Positions 5,673-8,313 of a stretch of DNA of 8,313 nt are shown here, piece by piece (the first letter of the stretch is position 1; every line of letters starts with the position of its first letter). Under the pieces are notes generated by a model. The model made no database searches. It worked only from the letters and a program-made list of their open reading frames with translations, and had not been told where the DNA came from. The stretch is from an uncultured Altererythrobacter sp. Its GTDB lineage: Bacteria > Pseudomonadota > Alphaproteobacteria > Sphingomonadales > Sphingomonadaceae. Made by a program: the position numbers and the translations under genes. The stretch lies in contig CALLIO010000183.1 of assembly GCA_938009055.1 (NCBI GenBank), positions 1 through 8,313 on the forward strand. The letters run 5' to 3'.

Positions 5673-7310
5673 TTGGATCGCTCGCATGATATTTCCAGGG
5701 ACAAAGCCGAGGCGCATGACGACCTCGACACCCTTGATGCTGCGCCCGATCCGTCATCGGCCCGCTCCAAAAACTTACGGCTGGATCGTAAGGGCAGTTT
5801 GCGCGATCGCTATGACACTTGGCGCGCTGAAATGTCCGATGCTTTCGCGCAAGTGGATCTTGCGCCTGATCTCGCTCAAGATATTGGCAGTATGCGTTGG
5901 TTCAGAGGGCTGGCGACGATGCTGGCGCTTGCTTTCCTCGCCATTCTGTTTTGGCCTAGCTTTGCTCCGCTTGAAGCGCGCCCATCCATGCCCGCCAGTC
6001 AGGACGTGCAAGATGAATTGCGCAGCCAGATGATTACCCCATTGGGGCTTGGCGCGGACAGTGGCCGCCGGATGAGTGCAGCGGCTTCTGTTATTCCTTT
6101 GAAGAATGCTCCTGAACGCCCAGAAATTGCCATGGTGGCAACGCTCGCCAAGGGGGACAGCTTTTCGCGCATGTTGCAGCGCGCGGGCGTTGGCTCTTCG
6201 GACGCAAGCCGCGTTGCTTCGCTTATTGGCAATGCCCTGTCTTTGTCTGAAATTGAATCGGGCACTCAAGTCGATCTCGTGCTGGGACGGCGGATTTCGC
6301 GCAATGAACCGCGCCCGCTGGATACTTTGCGCTTCCGTGCGAAATTTGATCTGGAGTTGGAAGTCTTGCGCGATGATCGCGGCAATTTGGCGATCAAACG
6401 CAATCCGATCCGCGTTGATGACACTCCACTGCGCATTCGCGGCAAGGTTGGCTCTAGCCTGTACCGTTCTGCGCGCGCAGGTGGCGCTCCTTCGAGTGCA
6501 GTTCAGGCCTATATCAAAGCACTGGATAGTCAGCTTGATTTGGATCGCGCCGTTCGCGAGACAGACGAATTTGACATGATCCTCTCTTACCGCCGCGCTG
6601 CCACGGGCGAGCGCCAAGCAGGGCGTTTGCTCTATGCTGGGATTGATCGCGGCGGACAGCCCAAGACGCAATTGATGCGTTGGGGCAAGGATGGACGTTT
6701 TTACGAAGCATCGGGCGTTGGCGAGCAGCGCAATGGATTGCTTGCACCAGTGCCCGGGCCGATTTCTTCGCGCTTTGGAATGCGCCGCCACCCAATCCTT
6801 GGTTATCGCCGGATGCATTCCGGCCAGGATTATCGCGCGCGGCATGGTACGCCAATTGTTGCGCCTACGTCTGGCCGAGTAACTGGCGCAGGGCGCATGG
6901 GCGGCTGCGGCATTGCTGTGCGGCTTGATCATGGCGGCGGATTGCAGACACGCTATTGCCACATGAGCCGGATGGCAGTGAGCCGCGGTCAAAGCGTTCG
7001 CCGCGGCCAAGTGATTGGCTATGTTGGCTCAACGGGCCTGTCGACTGGGCCGCATTTGCATTATGAAATGTATCGGGGTGGCCGCGCCGTGAATCCAGCC
7101 AGCGTTCGCTATGTCACGCGCGCGCAATTGTCAGGCGGCGAGCTTGCCAATTTCCGCGCAGCTTTGAAGCGATTGAAGCAAGTCGAAGCAGGCGCTGCTT
7201 TGGAAGATCTTGTGCCGAAAACAGCTGAAGTTGACGAGCCCAAGCGCGAGATTGAGAAGATCAGTGCAACGCCGACTGCTGAAGGCAGCGCTGCGCCTGC
7301 AGCTGAATAG
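5673..7310 (+). CDS. Membrane-anchored M23 family murein endopeptidase
   Basis: This 545-residue protein has a cytoplasmic acidic N-terminus (1-75), one membrane segment at about 76-97 (WFRGLATMLALAFLAILFWP) and a periplasmic remainder. Residues about 155-190 (TLAKGDSFSRMLQRAGV) resemble the LysM/OapA-like module of MepM and Csd3-type enzymes. The LytM catalytic domain at about 357-475 is complete: His382 and Asp386 in HSGQD and His463 in HLH should bind zinc, with His430 and His461 completing the active site. It therefore should cut peptide cross-links in peptidoglycan during growth or division. The tail (about 505-545) is charged and Ala-rich. The chosen start is TTG at 5673, placed 7 nt after GGAG (5662-5665); the next in-frame ATG (codon 54) is too far in. 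hemB follows after 41 nt. Confidence 0.92.
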   Translation: MDRSHDISRDKAEAHDDLDTLDAAPDPSSARSKNLRLDRKGSLRDRYDTWRAEMSDAFAQVDLAPDLAQDIGSMRWFRGLATMLALAFLAILFWPSFAPLEARPSMPASQDVQDELRSQMITPLGLGADSGRRMSAAASVIPLKNAPERPEIAMVATLAKGDSFSRMLQRAGVGSSDASRVASLIGNALSLSEIESGTQVDLVLGRRISRNEPRPLDTLRFRAKFDLELEVLRDDRGNLAIKRNPIRVDDTPLRIRGKVGSSLYRSARAGGAPSSAVQAYIKALDSQLDLDRAVRETDEFDMILSYRRAATGERQAGRLLYAGIDRGGQPKTQLMRWGKDGRFYEASGVGEQRNGLLAPVPGPISSRFGMRRHPILGYRRMHSGQDYRARHGTPIVAPTSGRVTGAGRMGGCGIAVRLDHGGGLQTRYCHMSRMAVSRGQSVRRGQVIGYVGSTGLSTGPHLHYEMYRGGRAVNPASVRYVTRAQLSGGELANFRAALKRLKQVEAGAALEDLVPKTAEVDEPKREIEKISATPTAEGSAAPAAE

Positions 7311-7351
7311 GCTTTCAAACTGCCAAGAATTGCGGCAACACTTGGCCCGCT

Positions 7352-8313
7352 ATGACTGGTTCTTACCCCAATCTTCGAATGCGGCGAACACGCGCAACTT
7401 CGTGGAGCCGCGCGCTTCATCGCGAAACTATCCTCACGCCAGCCGATTTGATCTGGCCATTGTTCGTGACGGAAGGTGAAGGCATAGAAGAGCCCATTGC
7501 CACACTTCCAGGCGTATCGCGCTGGTCAATCGATGGGATTGTTGCCCGCGCCAAGGAAGCGATGGAGCTGGGCATTCCCGTTCTTGCGCTCTTTCCCAAT
7601 ACGCCAGCCGACAAGCGCAGCGATAATGGCGAAGAAGCACTCAATCCTGACAATCTGATGTGCCGCGCAATCCGCGCGATCAGGCAAGAATGCGGCGATG
7701 GCATTGGCGTGCTGACTGACGTTGCACTCGATCCTTACACTGCGCATGGGCAGGATGGATTGCTGGATGCCAATGGCTATGTCGCTAATGATGAAACGGT
7801 CGCAATGCTCGTCGATCAAGCCATCAATCAGGCAGAAGCTGGAGCGGATATTATTGCCCCGTCCGATATGATGGATGGCCGCGTTGGCGCGATCCGATTG
7901 GCGCTGGAAATGGGCGGCCATCACAATGTTCAGATCATGAGCTATGCCGCGAAATACGCCAGTGCCTTTTACGGGCCGTTCCGCGATGCAGTGGGCAGCG
8001 GCGGATTGCTCAAAGGCGACAAGAAGACATACCAAATGGACCCAGCCAATGCAGCGGAAGCTTTGCGCGAAGTTAAGCTGGACTTGGCCGAAGGCGCAGA
8101 CAGTGTGATGGTCAAACCTGGCTTGCCCTATCTCGACATTGTCCGCGATGTTCGCGCAGCTTTCGATGTGCCGGTCTTCGCTTACCAAGTCAGCGGCGAA
8201 TATGCGATGATTGAAGCGGCCGTAGCTGCTGGGGCTGGCGAGCGTGATGCGCTAGTGCTGGAAACTTTGATGAGCTTCAAGCGGGCAGGCTGCAGCGGCA
8301 TTTTGACGTATCA
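7352..8313 (+). CDS. hemB: Delta-aminolevulinic acid dehydratase (porphobilinogen synthase), C-terminus cut by window edge
   Basis: The first 320 codons of HemB are present, and only about the last 10-15 residues of a usual 330-residue protein should be missing. The enzyme condenses two 5-aminolevulinates to porphobilinogen in the cytosol, an early step of tetrapyrrole synthesis. The substrate-binding lysines are Lys201 in SYAAKYASAFYGPF and Lys255 in MVKPG, the latter forming the Schiff base. The metal-site segment DVALDPYTAHGQDG (123-136) carries Asp127 and Asp135 where zinc-dependent enzymes have cysteines, so this is the magnesium-type HemB seen in Pseudomonas and Bradyrhizobium. The start ATG at 7352 has no obvious Shine-Dalgarno sequence, and no in-frame alternative start lies in the 41-nt gap after the M23 gene. 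Read-through from that gene is plausible because no terminator is visible. Confidence 0.97.
   Translation, partial: MTGSYPNLRMRRTRATSWSRALHRETILTPADLIWPLFVTEGEGIEEPIATLPGVSRWSIDGIVARAKEAMELGIPVLALFPNTPADKRSDNGEEALNPDNLMCRAIRAIRQECGDGIGVLTDVALDPYTAHGQDGLLDANGYVANDETVAMLVDQAINQAEAGADIIAPSDMMDGRVGAIRLALEMGGHHNVQIMSYAAKYASAFYGPFRDAVGSGGLLKGDKKTYQMDPANAAEALREVKLDLAEGADSVMVKPGLPYLDIVRDVRAAFDVPVFAYQVSGEYAMIEAAVAAGAGERDALVLETLMSFKRAGCSGILTY

Noticed and set aside
5775..7010. A 411-codon open frame on the minus strand inside the M23 gene
   Set aside because: It is antisense to a gene with an intact catalytic site. Its translation is rich in Ala, Arg, His and Cys without domain motifs, as expected of a shadow frame in moderately GC-rich DNA.
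7526..8188. A 220-codon open frame on the minus strand inside hemB
   Set aside because: It lies fully antisense to recognisable HemB sequence, has no ribosome binding site that I could see, and its product shows no family features.
1..8313. Mobile elements, defence systems, CRISPR arrays, tRNA or rRNA genes
   Set aside because: No transposase, integrase, restriction, toxin-antitoxin or repeat-spacer pattern and no tRNA-like fold was seen. All clear coding regions are housekeeping or envelope genes.

Overview
The window reads as an ordinary chromosomal stretch of an alphaproteobacterium, most likely a member of the Sphingomonadales such as Erythrobacteraceae. That placement is inference. It rests on the gene order SUV3-like helicase, S4 RNA-binding protein, seven-iron ferredoxin, CarD, on the style of the M23 peptidase and HemB proteins, and on the moderately GC-rich codon use. 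I see no rRNA, tRNA, CRISPR array, insertion sequence, integrase or phage gene.

Layout. The left 5.4 kb is read on the minus strand. From the centre leftwards it holds a long SUV3/MgpS-type RNA helicase (2731-5394), an S4-domain RNA-binding protein (2403-2714), ferredoxin FdxA (2068-2406), the RNA polymerase-binding regulator CarD/CdnL (1250-1786), a DUF2807 lipoprotein (208-1017) and the first 45 codons of a small lipoprotein that runs off the left edge (1-137). Helicase, S4 protein and ferredoxin are packed with a 16-nt gap and a 4-nt ATGA overlap, so they very probably form one operon. CarD lies 281 nt further on behind a gap full of inverted repeats and probably has its own promoter. A terminator hairpin at 1087-1112 separates CarD from the two lipoprotein genes. 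The right 2.6 kb is read on the plus strand and carries a membrane-anchored M23 murein endopeptidase (5673-7310) and hemB (7352 to the right edge, truncated). The helicase and peptidase genes diverge from a shared gap of about 165 to 280 nt.

How the genes fit together. The helicase cluster joins RNA metabolism (helicase, S4 protein), electron transfer (FdxA) and global control of RNA polymerase (CarD). The two left-hand lipoproteins and the M23 peptidase belong to the cell envelope. HemB makes porphobilinogen for haem and, where present, bacteriochlorophyll.

I did not find a convincing new multi-gene system. The non-coding DNA holds the more curious signals. These are a perfect 10-bp inverted repeat around the start codon of the left-edge lipoprotein, a long palindromic element between 7-bp direct repeats exactly 120 bp apart after carD, a run of four inverted repeats upstream of carD, and a nested hairpin in the leader of the M23 gene.
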